From Eucommia ulmoides (taxonomy: Eukaryota > Streptophyta > Magnoliopsida > Garryales > Eucommiaceae), in NCBI GenBank assembly GCA_016647705.1, contig CM028336.1, forward strand, positions 13,648,880 through 13,712,879: a DNA stretch of 64,000 nt. The letters run 5' to 3'. Positions 24,001 to 35,324 of this stretch are shown here, piece after piece (the stretch's first letter is position 1; each line of letters begins with the position of its first letter). The notes beneath the pieces were generated by a model. It was not told the origin of the DNA, made no database searches, and saw only the letters and a list, made by a program, of their open reading frames with translations. Position numbers and translations under genes: made by a program.

Positions 24001-26770
24001 TGTCACACCCCACCCCGGACACCCGTCACCGTGGGGCCGGCGCGACGTCAACATGGCAATACCGGCCTGACCAATTTAAATATGACAATATACAAACTTC
24101 CATCTACACGCCATATATATATGTATATAATAGGTTCATATTAGAAGAATACATCTGCCCCAAAAATAAGAACAACAAAACAAATCTCATAAACCTCTCT
24201 TAGGTTTATCCTCAGATAGCTCCTCCCAAATTTACTCTCGTATGACTCCAACGCCTGTCCGCATGACTCTAACTAGTGCCAGTAGGGGACCAACCGACTC
24301 CTATCCGCTCCACCTGCGAGTGTACTGTCTTCTTAGTAAAAATATTTTATAATAAGAATTCATATCTTCAACATCTAAATGGATCAAGTGTACGTATATA
24401 AGTAGTGAAAATAAAGCGATATAGATAAGTTTTGTTTAAATTCATCCAGTATAAAATCATACCAATCACCATGATAATAAACGTCAAGTCAGCCAATATA
24501 CGTAAAGCACCACATCTCAAACACACACCCTAAACACACACCTCAAACACACACACTGGCTAGCCTTAGTGATCGTTTAACCTCACGATCGGGAGTTGCA
24601 ATGGTACCGTAACATCCGTAGGAATACCTTCCTACGAAATATCCATACCCTTTTTTGGGAAGAAATATAATCCACACCCCTTTCGGGGATAAATATAATC
24701 CATACCCCTTTCGGGGAGAACAACCATGGCATCGTCAAAATCAAATACAGCATCTTCGAAATGACAACTTAATAAATATCGTCTACTCAACATCGTCAAA
24801 TCACCACGTCTACCTCTTTCCTTCAAAATCAACTTTTAAATCCAAAAATCATTTTTCACACTTCCTTTTAAAGAAAACGTCCGATTTTATCAAAACTACT
24901 TTTCCACCCTTTATTTTTAGAAAACCAGACATTTTTAGGAAAATAGATGTTTTCTATTCTCTTTTTAAAAACACCGTCTAATTTCACCAAATCCAACAAA
25001 AAAATCATTTTCAACTTCTTTTTGGAAACTATCAAAATCTTCCGAAAATTCAGTTTACCAACTCATTCAAATCCTGCTTGATCCATATCATTTATAAATT
25101 CATACAACTTAAATAAACCAATATTTCATCATATATATATATATATATAAAAAAAAAAATTTGGCAAGAAGACAGTACACTCACCTAGCTACCCGCTCCG
25201 AACAGCTTTTACTGACTATACCCTAGCGTTACTCCGGTACCCGCGAACTTAGTAGTGACAGGGTTTAAATTAATATTTTATGTAAAATCATTATTTGGTT
25301 AATTTCGCTCCGTTTAAAATTACTGTACCAATTTATTTAGATTTACGATTCATGACGGATTATTACGATTGCGAGGATTACTAATATGTTTGCAAAACCG
25401 TTAATGCTAATAATTTAAATTTAACGACAAAAATGATCGATTCAGATTTTTTACCTGTTCCGAATCGTCCGTCGACTGCGAGATGGATTTTTTTATTGGG
25501 GTTGTTTTTGTATTTTTTTTTTTTTCCCTTTTTTTTTTCTTTTTCTTTTTCTTCTCTTTTTTTCCTAGGTTTTCAGCCGACACACACGTTCTCTCTCTCT
25601 CCTACTCCTGCTTCGGTTTGAGTTCAGCCGACCGCTCACGCCTCCACCGCCAGCCGTTTCTGTTTCGATCTCTGTTTCATCTTAGCCGTCGCCACCTCTC
25701 CCTCACTGGTTCCCACTCACCCCGGCCAGCCGATCGACACCAGCCATTCTCCCTACTGCAACCGTCTGCACATACACTCCTACACCCACACCAATCGCCG
25801 ACAATCTCATACCAATCATGCGCACACACACAGCAGTGACGGCACACACCTATCCCCACGACCGACCACCACCGTCGGATCAAACAGGAACCACACACGC
25901 ACAGTTACCATTGACAGGACACACACACTCCCATACCATTGCCGATCACACCCCCGTTGCCGGCGACCGTCACCCCATACACTACCGGACCAAACAACCC
26001 TTGCCGACGACGACACACCCACACACACAGTCCACGATCACACATATCCTCCACAACCGACCGACAACACACACATACACGCACGTCGATCACCGTCGAC
26101 GACTCCCACACCACCTCACCAGCGACACACATCCACACACGGTCACCGGAAAGAAGACGACGACGACACTCATACACCCACGTCGGAGAAACAGTAACAA
26201 ACCGAATCCATCATCCCGAACCTTCTCCTCTCTCTCTATAATTTTCTGAGCATTTGTTCTCGATTGTTCTCCCACGATTCCTAATCACCACTGCCTTGAT
26301 ACATATATATGTATGTAATTAGTGGATTGAACTTGATCATCCGATTGCCACGTTGCCAATCTCTCACTGTTCTGTCTCCGGCTCTCAAGGCGCACTCCCA
26401 CGAACATATACATGTGTATATATGTGTGTTTAAAACTCTTTTTGTTAAATTGCTCTTTCCCCCCCACAATTCTTTAAATCTTTATTTTAATCCAAATTCA
26501 TTATTTATGATTTTCTTTATTTGTAATTTCACCCCTTAAACCTTTTAAGTAAGAAGTTAAATGCCAATTTACCTCCCAAAGTTTAGAGTGAATGTCTCTA
26601 AATTTGCAAATTGACCCCTAAACTTTTAATTTGAATTGATTTTTTTTATTTTTTATTTTATTTATTTATTTATTTTTTTTATTTTTTTAATTTGCACATT
26701 TTTACTCCGAATTTTTCTAACTGCTCTATATGCAACTAAATTGATGTACGCATGAAATCGGGGTCTTACA
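24001..26770 (-). repeat. Tekay element 3' LTR (left)
   Basis: On the minus strand it starts TGTAAGACCCCGATTTC at 26770 and ends CCGGGGTGGGGTGTGACA at 24001. A polypurine tract (AGGAGAGAAGGGT, complement of 26771-26783) abuts its start. It contains AC/GT-rich DNA (25780-26180), a T-rich run and several low-complexity open frames that are not genes. Confidence 0.9.
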
Positions 26771-26783
26771 ACCCTTCTCTCCT
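26771..26783 (-). promoter_or_regulatory. Tekay polypurine tract
   Basis: The minus strand reads AGGAGAGAAGGGT directly before the 3' LTR start TGTAAGACC, preceded by GGGACGAAATTTC. This is the usual end of Tekay/Del internal regions and would prime plus-strand DNA synthesis. Confidence 0.8.
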
Positions 26784-26806
26784 CAAAGAAATTTCGTCCC
26801 GAAATT

Positions 26807-27076
26807 TTATTTCCTTAATTGAACAAATGCGGGTATTTGTTCTTCATCTCGCTCCCAAGTTGCTTCTTCCACAGTATGACTGCGCCATAACACCTTAACT
26901 AATGTAATTATTTTCGTAGGCAACACTTGGTCTTTACGGCTTAGGATTTGGACTGACTTCTCAACGTAGGTCACCTCTTCTTCCAATTCAATCGACTGCG
27001 AAGTCAACACGTGAGTAGTGTCTGACACATATTTCCAAAGCATTGACAGGTGGAAAACGTCGTGTAGTTTGAACAA
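26807..27076 (-). pseudogene. Tekay integrase C-terminus with chromodomain-like tail
   Basis: The 90-codon frame reads LHDVFHLSMLWKYVSD, then ELEEEVTYVEKSVQILSRKD and ITLVKVLWRSHTVEEATWER. This is the GPY/F-to-chromodomain segment of Tekay-clade chromoviruses ('FHVSMLRKY', 'Y.E.PV.I.DR', 'V.LVKV.WRNH..EEATWE'). In this clade the tail is thought to guide integration to heterochromatin. It is the last coding segment, about 35 bp before the polypurine tract. The domain itself is open, but the upstream enzyme is broken. Confidence 0.85.
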
Positions 27077-27344
27077 ATCTGACGGTAAAGCAAGTCTATA
27101 AGCTGTCGTGTCAACCCGTTCTAAAATTCCTTATGGTCCGATGTACTTTGGACTCAAATTTCCCTTTTTTCCTAACTCTCATTCTGCTCTCCCATGGAAA
27201 TATATGCAAAAACACAAGATCTCCCACTTCGAATTCCAACTCTCGTTGGCGCTTGTCAGCGTAACCCTTTTGTCGATTCTGTGCAAAAAATTTTTTTCCG
27301 AATCACCTTCACTTTGCATGGTGTCATCTGGTCTATGTCCAAGA

Positions 27345-28376
27345 TCAACAATCTACATTTACCCACCTTAGTCCAATAGACTGGGGTTCCGCATCTCCTA
27401 CCATACAACGCTTATACGGGGCCATCTCAATTGTCGAATAGTAGCTGTTGTTGTAGACGAATTCAATTAACGACATATGATCATCCCGGCTACCAAAAAA
27501 TTCCAAAACACATCCCCTCAACAAATTCTCCAACGTCTGAATCGAACGCTCTGATCGACCGTTAGTCTGCAGATGAAAAGCGGTACTGAATTTCAACTTG
27601 GTACCCAAAGCAGTTTGAAGATTCGACCAGAAACTCAAAGTAAACCTCGGATCTCTACCCGACACTCTGGAAATCCGGTGCGCCATACAACCTAACACTC
27701 ACATTGATGTCCAGTTGGGCATACTTTTCAAGAGAATACGTTGTCTTTACGGCCAGAAAATGAGCGACTTGGTAAGCCTATCAACGATCACCCTAAAAGA
27801 ATTATGCCCCTTTTTAAGTATGGGATAATCCCAAAACGAAAACCATCGAGATATACTCCCACTTCTACTTTGGAATAGGTAGAGGTTGCAACAACCCACT
27901 AGGACGTTGATGCTGAAACTTCACTGGCTAACAAATAAGATACTTGGCAACAACCTCTGCGATTTCCCATTTTATTCCAATTCACCAATAATTTTCTCGC
28001 ATAACTCGATACATTTTGGTACCGCCTGGATGCATCGCGTACGCTGTGCTATGCACTTCTTCCAAGATATCCTTCTTCAAACTAGCGTTGTCAGGCACAC
28101 ATAGCCTATTCCTCATCATCAAGCTTCACCACTAACCCTGACATGATGGTCAGCTCTGCGACTATTTATCATTTCATTCCGAACCCTCTTCAATTAAACG
28201 TCTGACTTTTGCGCTTCAATAATACAGTTAGTCAACGTCGGCCTCAAAGTCAAAGTTGCAAGTAACGTTGCTGTCTGATTAACCACCAACTGAACTCGCA
28301 ATAATGTTAATTCGGCGTACAGATTAGTATGAACTACTTGAATGTGTGCGATCGAACCTGCTGATTTCTGACTCAA
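27345..28376 (-). pseudogene. Tekay integrase (broken, catalytic Asp changed)
   Basis: Sequence from 28376 to about 27700 holds a broken linker and zinc-finger region (pieces such as HPGGTKMYR and CQQVK in shifted frames). The core at 27698-27345 is open: VSGRDPRFTLSFWSNLQTAL, then FHLQTNGRSERSIQTLENLL and EFVYNNSYYSTIEMAPY. These match Ty3/gypsy integrase blocks 'SDRDPRFTS.FW', 'HPQTDGQSER' and 'FAYNNS.H.SI.MAPYE'. The Asp of SDRD, part of the DDE triad by family alignment, is Gly, and TDGQSE reads TNGRSE. The Glu is kept. The protein would have joined element DNA to the chromosome. Confidence 0.8.
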
Positions 28377-28389
28377 CGCATCCGCTACA

Positions 28390-28720
28390 ACATTAGCTTT
28401 CCTTGGATAATAGGGGAGGGTGCAAATCGTAAACTTTAATCAACTCTATCCAATGTTTTTGCCTCAAATTTAACTCCTTCTGAGTAAACAGGTATTTTAA
28501 ACTCTAATGATCGGTGTATATTTCACACGTTTCGCAATGCGAATAGTGCCTCCAAATTTCCAGGGCGTATACAATTACTGCCCACTCCAAATCGTGCATC
28601 GGGTAATTATGCTCATGATTTTTTAATTACCGAGATGCATATGCAATTATGTGACTATGCTGCATCAGAACACATCTCAGCCCTTGGTGGGACGCATCAC
28701 CATAAATCACAGAACCACCC
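28390..28720 (-). pseudogene. Tekay RNase H remnant
   Basis: The minus-strand translation shows LRCVLMQHSHIIAYASR, then [26 protein letters not shown] and [13 protein letters not shown]. These align with the chromoviral RNase H ('VIAYASRQLK', 'LE..A.V.ALK.WRHY', 'TDHKSLKY', 'LN.RQ.RW.ELIKDY'). The Lys of TDHKSLKY is a stop codon and at least one other frame break is present. It follows reverse transcriptase as expected. Confidence 0.8.
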
Positions 28721-28794
28721 CTTTCGTCGGGAGAGATAGTATTGGTGACGATATTAATCTACTCTTCAACTCCTGGAAACTCTATTCACATTCA

Positions 28795-29526
28795 TTAGTC
28801 CACTAAAATTTGGATTCCTTGCGGGTCAAACAAGTCAACGGGGCCGCTATAATGGAGAATCCCTGCACAAATCGTTGATAGTAATCCCATCAATCCTAAA
28901 AAGCTTCGAACTTCAGTCACATTTCTCGGCCTTTCCCCCTGAACAACAACTTCCACTTTCTTCATGTCCACGTGAATACCATATCCTGAGATAACATGCC
29001 CCAAAAATACCACATGATCGAGCCAAAATCCACATTTACTGAAATTCGTATACAACCGCTTCTCTCGCAATGTCTGCAACAAAATCGGAAGATGCTCTAC
29101 ATACTTGTCTTTGCTCTGGGAATATATCAATATATCGTCAATAAATACGATAATAAATTGATCCCGATAAGGTTGGAAGATCCGATTTATCATGTCCCTG
29201 AAGGCAACAGGGGCACTTATCCATCCGAAGGGCATAAAAGATTCATAGTGTCCCTATCTCGTACGAAATGCCATTTTTGCCACATCACTACCTCTAACTT
29301 TCAATTGGTGATACCCCTATCAAAGATCTATTTTGGAAAACGCTTTAGCCTTCTAGAGCTGGTCAAACAAATCGTTAATCCTAGGCAACCGATATTTATT
29401 ACGAACGGTCACCCTCTTCAACTGTTGATGATTGATATACATTCTCAACGTGTCATCCTTCTTCTTCACGAACCACACTGGCACTCCTCCTGGGAAAACA
29501 CTAGGTCTGATAAATCTACGGTCTAA
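28795..29526 (-). pseudogene. Tekay reverse transcriptase (broken)
   Basis: Minus-strand reading gives, in order, [34 protein letters not shown] followed by a stop, KAKAFSKIDL, then from 29235 MPFGWISAPVAF, VFIDDILIYS and FLGHVISGYGIHVD. These are standard Ty3/gypsy polymerase blocks, including the catalytic FIDD pair in block 5. A stop replaces Gln after FDQL. A frameshift near 28880 moves the thumb region (YYQRFVQGFSIIAAPLT) into another frame. The enzyme would copy element RNA into DNA, but this copy cannot encode it. Confidence 0.85.
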
Positions 29527-29822
29527 TAAACCTTACAACTGCACTTTTAATTCTTCCAGCTCAGTAGGCACCACACGATAAAGGGGAACCGATATAGGAG
29601 CAGTTCCTGGAAGCAACTCAATAATGAATTTCATCTTCCCATCTACTGGAAATCCTAGCAACTCTTCTGGAAATATGTCGGGAAAATTTTTGACCACTGA
29701 AATGTCCGTCGTCTAAACTTCTTTCTGACTGGTGTCAATCACATGCGCAAGGTATCCCTGATATCCTTTCTGCAATAATTTCCTAGATTCTAGGGCTGAA
29801 ATCAAACTAATAGGAGTGATAA

Positions 29823-30005
29823 TCATGTCTCCCAAAAATACAAATTTCGGCTCGCCTGAGATTCAAAAGAGCAATCCACCGTGGTATGATAGCCGAGCAG
29901 CAAATCCATACTCAATATTACATCTAGGTCATAAATATTCAAAGGTAATAGATCTACTGACAACTTCCTACCACTAATACGAAGTGAACTTATATTTATA
30001 CGCAC
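29823..30005 (-). pseudogene. Tekay protease, C-terminal remnant
   Basis: The 60-codon open stretch contains SVDLLPLNIYDLDVILSMDL, then LLGYHTTVDCSFE. This is the end of the chromoviral aspartic protease (consensus 'DLDVILGMDWL..Y.A.IDC'). The active-site DSG triad should lie upstream on the minus strand near 30100, but I cannot read one there. The enzyme would cut the polyprotein. It is directly followed by reverse transcriptase sequence, as in intact elements. Confidence 0.75.
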
Positions 30006-30017
30006 TAACTATTAACA

Positions 30018-30799
30018 CAGACTCAAAATTTTCGGCTACTTCCTACATATAATTCTCTATTGATTCTCGTTGCGTTTTGCCCCTTCCGTATAACTTTTAA
30101 ATTTTCATACCCCTCAACTTAAAACGTATTTCCAAAGTAAATCCTTTCTTGTTTAGTCTACATATTGTCTCTTCTGTTTTTACCAAATCTAATTTAATTT
30201 CATACCGCCAAATGGTCGTTTATTTCTACTTTAACCCTATGAATCTCCTTCTCTAATAAAATCACGAGCACACTCACCCATTTATGATAGAATCTGCGTA
30301 TCTTAATTGGTAGCACATTGTGTCGTGTAATTGCATAAATAAAGTGTTGTCTACCAAATCAATTCAATGAATAACTTAACACTGGACGAATTAAGTGTGT
30401 TCTGCCATACTGTTGGTTTAACAATAAAAATATTATATACTACCAACAGGGAATCCCAATGTCAAATACTACTAATAGAATTACGTATTAGTTATAATTT
30501 AGTATTCCCAACCCCATTACCTGAACCACCAACTGGCAGTATCACAACTTCGTCGTACCCACTAATCACCAACAAGGCAAATAACCATGCATGATGCCCA
30601 TGTACCATCTACCACAATGCAATAACTATCACTCACGTACTTAATCCTCCTATCGTAATCCTATCTCAGGGTCTACTACTGGCTCGATACCACCTATCGA
30701 CACCCTATCTCAAGTCCCCTACTGACGAGACGACTGACACATCTTCCTATCTCATGATCTTCTACCGACACAACTACTAACAAGTCTACAGAACCTATA
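30018..30799 (-). other. Tekay 5' internal region without recognisable gag
   Basis: About 780 bp separate the primer-binding site from protease sequence. A Tekay-type gag plus leader normally needs well over 1 kb. I find no CCHC knuckle or Gag motif here, so gag has been deleted or has decayed beyond recognition. Confidence 0.55.
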
Positions 30800-30817
30800 A
30801 CCTAGGCTCTGATACCA
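30800..30817 (-). promoter_or_regulatory. Primer-binding site, initiator tRNA-Met type (Tekay)
   Basis: On the minus strand TGGTATCAGAGCCTAGGT lies four bases from the LTR end (30822). The first 13 bases match the well-known TGGTATCAGAGCC primer-binding site used by many plant Ty3/gypsy and copia elements. Confidence 0.85.
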
Positions 30818-30821
30818 AAAT

Positions 30822-33562
30822 TGTCACACCCCACCCCGGACACCCGTCACCGTGGGGCTGGCGTAACGTCAATATGGCAATACCTGCCTGACCAATTTAA
30901 ATACGACAATATACAAACTTCCATCTACACGCCATATATATGTATATAATAGGTTTATATTAGAAGAATACATCTGCCCCAAAAATAAGAACAACAAAAC
31001 AAATCTCATGAACCTCCCTTAGGTTTATCCTCAGACAGCTCCTCCCAAATTTACTCTCGTATGACTCCAACGCCTGTCCGCATAACTCTAACTAGTGCCA
31101 GTAGGGGACCAACCAACTCCTATCCTCTACACCTGCAAATGTATTGTCTTCTTAGTAAAAATATTTTATAATAAGAATTCATATCTTCAACATCTAAATG
31201 GATCAAATGTACGTATATAAGTAGTGAAAATAAAACGATATAGATAAGTTTCGTTTAAATTCATCCAGTATAAAATCATACCAATCACCATGATAATAAA
31301 CGTCAAGTCAGCCAATATACGTAAAGCACCACATCTCAAACACACACCCTAAACACACACCTCAAACACACACACTGGCCAGCCCTAGTGATCGTTTAAC
31401 CTCACGATCGGGAGTTGCAACGGTACCGTAACATCCGTAGGAATGCCTTCCTACGAAATATCCATACCCCTTTTTGGGGAGAAATATAATCCACACCCCT
31501 TTCAGGGAGAAATATAATCCATACCCCTTTCGGGGAGAACAACCATGGCATCGTCAAAATCAAATACAGCATCTTCGAATCACAACTCAATAAATATCGT
31601 CTACTCAACATCGTTAAATCACCACGTCTACCTCTTTCCTTTAAAATCAACTTTTAAATCCAAAAATCATTTTTCACACTTCCTTTTAAAGAAAACGTCC
31701 GATTTTATCAAAACTATTTTTCCACCCTTTATTTTTAGAAAACCAGACATTTTTAGGAAAATAGATGTTTTCTATTCTCTTTTTAAAAACACCGTCTAAT
31801 TTCACCAAATCCAACAAAAATTCATTTTCAACTTCTTTTTGGAAACTATCGAAATCTTCCGAAAATTCAGTTTACCAACTCATTCAAATCCTGCTTGATC
31901 CATATCATTTATAAATTCATACAACTTAAATAAACCAATATTTCATCATATATATATATATATATAAAATAATTTGGCAAGAAGACAGTACACTCACCTG
32001 GCTACCCCCTCCGAACAACTTTTACTGACTATACCCTAGCGTTACTCCGGTGCCCGCGAACTTAGTAGTGACAGGGTTTAAATTAATATTTTATGTAAAA
32101 TCATTATTTGGTTAATTTCGCTCCGTTTAAAATTACTGTACCAATTTATTTAGATTTACGATTCATGACGGATTATTACGAATGCGAGGATTACTAATAT
32201 GTTTGCAAAACCGTTAATGCTAATAATTTAAATTTAACGACAAAAATGATCGATTCAGATTTTTTACCTGTTCCGAATCGTCCGTCGACCGCGATGGATT
32301 TTTTTATTGGGGTTGTTTTTGTATTTTTTTTTTTTTCCCTTTTCTTTTTCTTTTTCTTTTTCTTCTTTTTTTTTCCTGGGTTTTCAGCCGACACACACGT
32401 TCTCTCTCTCTCCTACTCCTGCTTCGGTTTGAGTTCAGCCGACCGCTCACGCCTCCACCGCCAGTCGTTTCTGTTTCGATCTCTGTTTCATCTTAGCCGT
32501 CGCCACCTCTCCCTCACTGGTTCCCACTCACCCCGGCTAGCCGATCGACACCAGCCATTCTTCCTACTGCAACCGTCTGCACATACACTCCTACACCCAC
32601 ACCGATCGCCGGTAATCTCATACCAATCATGCACACACACACACAGCAGTGACGACACACACCTATCCCCACGACCGACCACCACCGTCGGATCGAACAG
32701 GAACCACACACGCACAGTTACCATTGACAAGACACACACACTCCTATACCATCGCCGATCACACCCCTGTTGCCGGCGACCGTCACCCCATACACCACTG
32801 GATCGAACAACCCTTACCGATGACGACACACCCACACACACAGTCCACGATCACACACATCGTCCACAACCGACCGACAACACACACATATACGCACGTC
32901 GATCACCATCGACGACTCCCACACCACCTCACCGGCGACACACATCCACACACGGTCACCGGAAAGAAGACGATGACGACACTCATACACCCACACCGGA
33001 GAAACAGTAACAAACCGAATCCATTATCCCGAACCTTCTCATCTCTCTATAATTTTCTGAGCATTTTTTCTCGATTGTTCTCCCACGATTCCTAATCACC
33101 ACTGCCTTGATACATATATATGCATGTAATTAGTGGATTGAACTTGATCATCCGATTGCCACGTTGCCGATCTCTCACTGTTCTGTCTCCGGCTCTCAAG
33201 GCGCACTCCCACAAACATATACATGTGTATATATGTGTGTTTAAAACTCTTTTTGTTAAATTTCTCTTCCCCTCCCCCCCCCACCCCAATTCTTTAAATC
33301 TTTATTTTAATCCAAATTCATTATTTATGATTTTCTTTATTTGTAATTTCACCCCTTAAATTTTTTAAGTAAGAAGTTAAATGCCAATTTACCTCCCAAA
33401 GTTTGGAGTGAATGTCTCTAAATTTGCAAATTGACCCCTAAACTTTTAATTTGAATTGATTTTTTTTTTTTTTTTTTTTTAATTTGCACATTTTTACTCC
33501 GAATTTTTCTAACTGCTCTATATGCAACTAAATTGACGTACGCATGAAATCGGGGTCTTACA
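30822..33562 (-). repeat. Tekay element 5' LTR (right)
   Basis: About 96 percent identical to the left LTR where counted, with the same ends (TGTAAGACCCC...GTGTGACA on the minus strand). A long low-complexity His/Thr/Pro frame at 32246-33010 on the plus strand runs antisense to the element, and shortened versions occur in the other LTR. I treat it as an LTR shadow. Confidence 0.9.
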
Positions 33563-33769
33563 CGTTGATCCTTCGCCGCCATTAGCAATATTCCTCCATG
33601 CCCACCAAGTACATGAGTCGGTGGAGCATCCATTGAAAGCCTGGGTCGATTACAAACAAATCTCGCCAATCTTGAGGGCGTATTGAACCAAGACCCATAT
33701 GTAGTGTTATACGACACTTACTATGGGCGGAAACCACTATTTGACGAGCACTTCGGCGTGTCGGGCTGA
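33563..33769 (+). pseudogene. Element A gag-like pseudogene, 3' part
   Basis: The reading resumes after the Tekay insertion, starting with the TSD copy cgttg. One frame gives QDPYVVLYDTYYGRK, then PLFDEHFGVSG and a stop at 33767-33769. The same tail is seen in elements B, C and E. It matches no retroviral domain that I recognise. The block 'cttcttgggagacaac', the family's GGGAGGCAACCCA motif in decayed form, lies just downstream. Confidence 0.7.
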
Positions 33770-35324
33770 CGACCTTAAACCAAACGCTTCTTGGGAGACA
33801 ACTAAAGGAAAAATAAGTTAGATCCATCTCCACCAATTTGAGTCAGAGGCGAGATTCTCTCGCTTCCCAGGTACGTGTTTTAAACCCCCGTATTCATGTT
33901 CATGCTATATTTTGTCTATTGGGATCGCTGATGGGTTGTTTTGGGCATTGCCTATGATAAGTTGGTGTTGATGTGTAGTATGTTAGTATGTTTTACTATT
34001 TTTATCGTGTGCATGTTTGTTTAGGATTAGTTTGTTTAGTTGAGTTGTTGTGGATGTGCTGAGTTTTAATGTCATTTGGGCTATTATCCGATGATGAGTC
34101 TGTCCCCTGGTTGTTTATTGAGGTCGAGCGTAAAACTCATGCATGTATGTTCTGTGTGCTCAACGTTATGTTTTAGTAATAGTTATTATGTATCCTACTT
34201 GCACGAGCATGAAAACTCATTATATAACCGTCTAATTGATTTGAAAATGATTATATGTCACCTAAATTCATGACATTAGGGTTTCTAGAACTTGATTCGG
34301 GGGAAATTCGAGGCGAAATCCTAGGTGAGATAGTTCAGAACACATGATTTAGGCATTCATTTTCTCGCTTTAGCCTTTTAAGCTTACCCTGATATATTAT
34401 TACCCCTCATTACCCTGTCAAAGCCTAAATGCCGTTTCAATTCTGAACACCTAACCAATACCATAGGCAATTGAACCTTGTCCAACCCTACATCGCTTAA
34501 CCAAAGGCACAATATAAGTGAATTAAGCTAGCAGTTGCAAATGCTTCTTGATGTGAGCGGTTGGGTTGTGGGCGAGCTATTAATTGGTTCGGTATTCGAG
34601 TACTCACTTGTTGTTTTTCATTCGTATTTCACACACCCCTTAAATTGTACAAATCAAATAAGTTTGGGGGTGTGTTTATTTGGGAAAAAAATAAAAATAA
34701 AAATAAAAATAAAAAAATACCTAAGTATATATGGTTTATTTCAGTTTGTTTTTGACAAGTGAGTGCGTCGTTCTTAACGTATGTTAAGGGTTTTTTCCAA
34801 TTTAACTATGGGGTTTCGAGTGTGAGAGTACCAAGCGATGTGCCTTGGGTAACGTCAAGTTAGCGACATTAACTCGTCTTCTCTTTCAAAATTACCCTTG
34901 GCCATTTTTCCTAAACCGAACCAAGACCTATTGATCTTTTTTAACTTCCGAGCCTACATTAATGGAGAATAGATCCCGGGTCAAGCCTATGGATTCTCTA
35001 TACCTTCAGGCTTTCTCTGTCATGCGCTTATATGGTGGATAATCCAAGCCAATTAACGGACAGTTATATATTTGAGTTTTAAACATACACACACACACAC
35101 TTTAGTAGGATCTATAACGGCACTTACTATTATAAATGTTAAAATTCTAGAACATTACATGATGTGTTTTATGCTTGAACTTGATAAGATTGGGGGCCGA
35201 TGAGGGATAATTCGTTTGGCTGGTAGATGATACTCAAAACTTGCATATATTTATTTTTCGGGTTTTTCATTTTTAGTTTTTAGTTTTATATTTTATTTTA
35301 TTGTGTGGGTGTTTTGCTCGAGGA
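33770..35324 (+). other. Element A non-coding 3' region
   Basis: About 1.55 kb shared with elements B, C and E. It holds a decayed tract near 33960, a polypurine-like AAGTTTGGGGGT at 34660-34672, and family blocks such as 'cctacattaatggagaat'. No frame longer than 75 codons is conserved. The region ends abruptly at GAGGA (35320-35324), where the terminal polypurine tract and first 113 bp of the 3' LTR are missing. Confidence 0.7.

Larger units (their letters stand above)
24001..33562 (-). mobile_element. Tekay/Del-type chromovirus (Ty3/gypsy), gag-less, minus strand
   Basis: A 9562-bp element flanked by cattg (23996-24000) and cgttg (33563-33567), a TSD with one mismatch. LTRs are 2741 and 2770 bp and differ by about 11 substitutions in the first 285 bp, mostly transitions (about 4 percent). 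The internal 4051 bp contains, on the minus strand, an initiator-Met primer-binding site, protease C-terminus, reverse transcriptase, RNase H, integrase and a chromodomain-like tail, then a polypurine tract. No gag is recognisable in the 790 bp between the primer-binding site and protease. It is the youngest datable element by LTR divergence and lies innermost in the nest, as expected. Confidence 0.9.

Noticed and set aside
25483..26249. Overlapping open frames on both strands
   Set aside because: Same AC-rich LTR segment in the left Tekay LTR; frames in several phases at once point to composition, not coding.
28996..29526. 176-codon plus-strand open frame
   Set aside because: Antisense shadow of the Tekay reverse transcriptase, which has clear motifs on the minus strand.
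32246..33010. 254-codon open frame rich in His, Thr, Pro and Ser
   Set aside because: It lies antisense inside the Tekay 5' LTR in AC-rich low-complexity DNA; the other LTR copy has the same sequence broken into shorter frames. No domain is visible.
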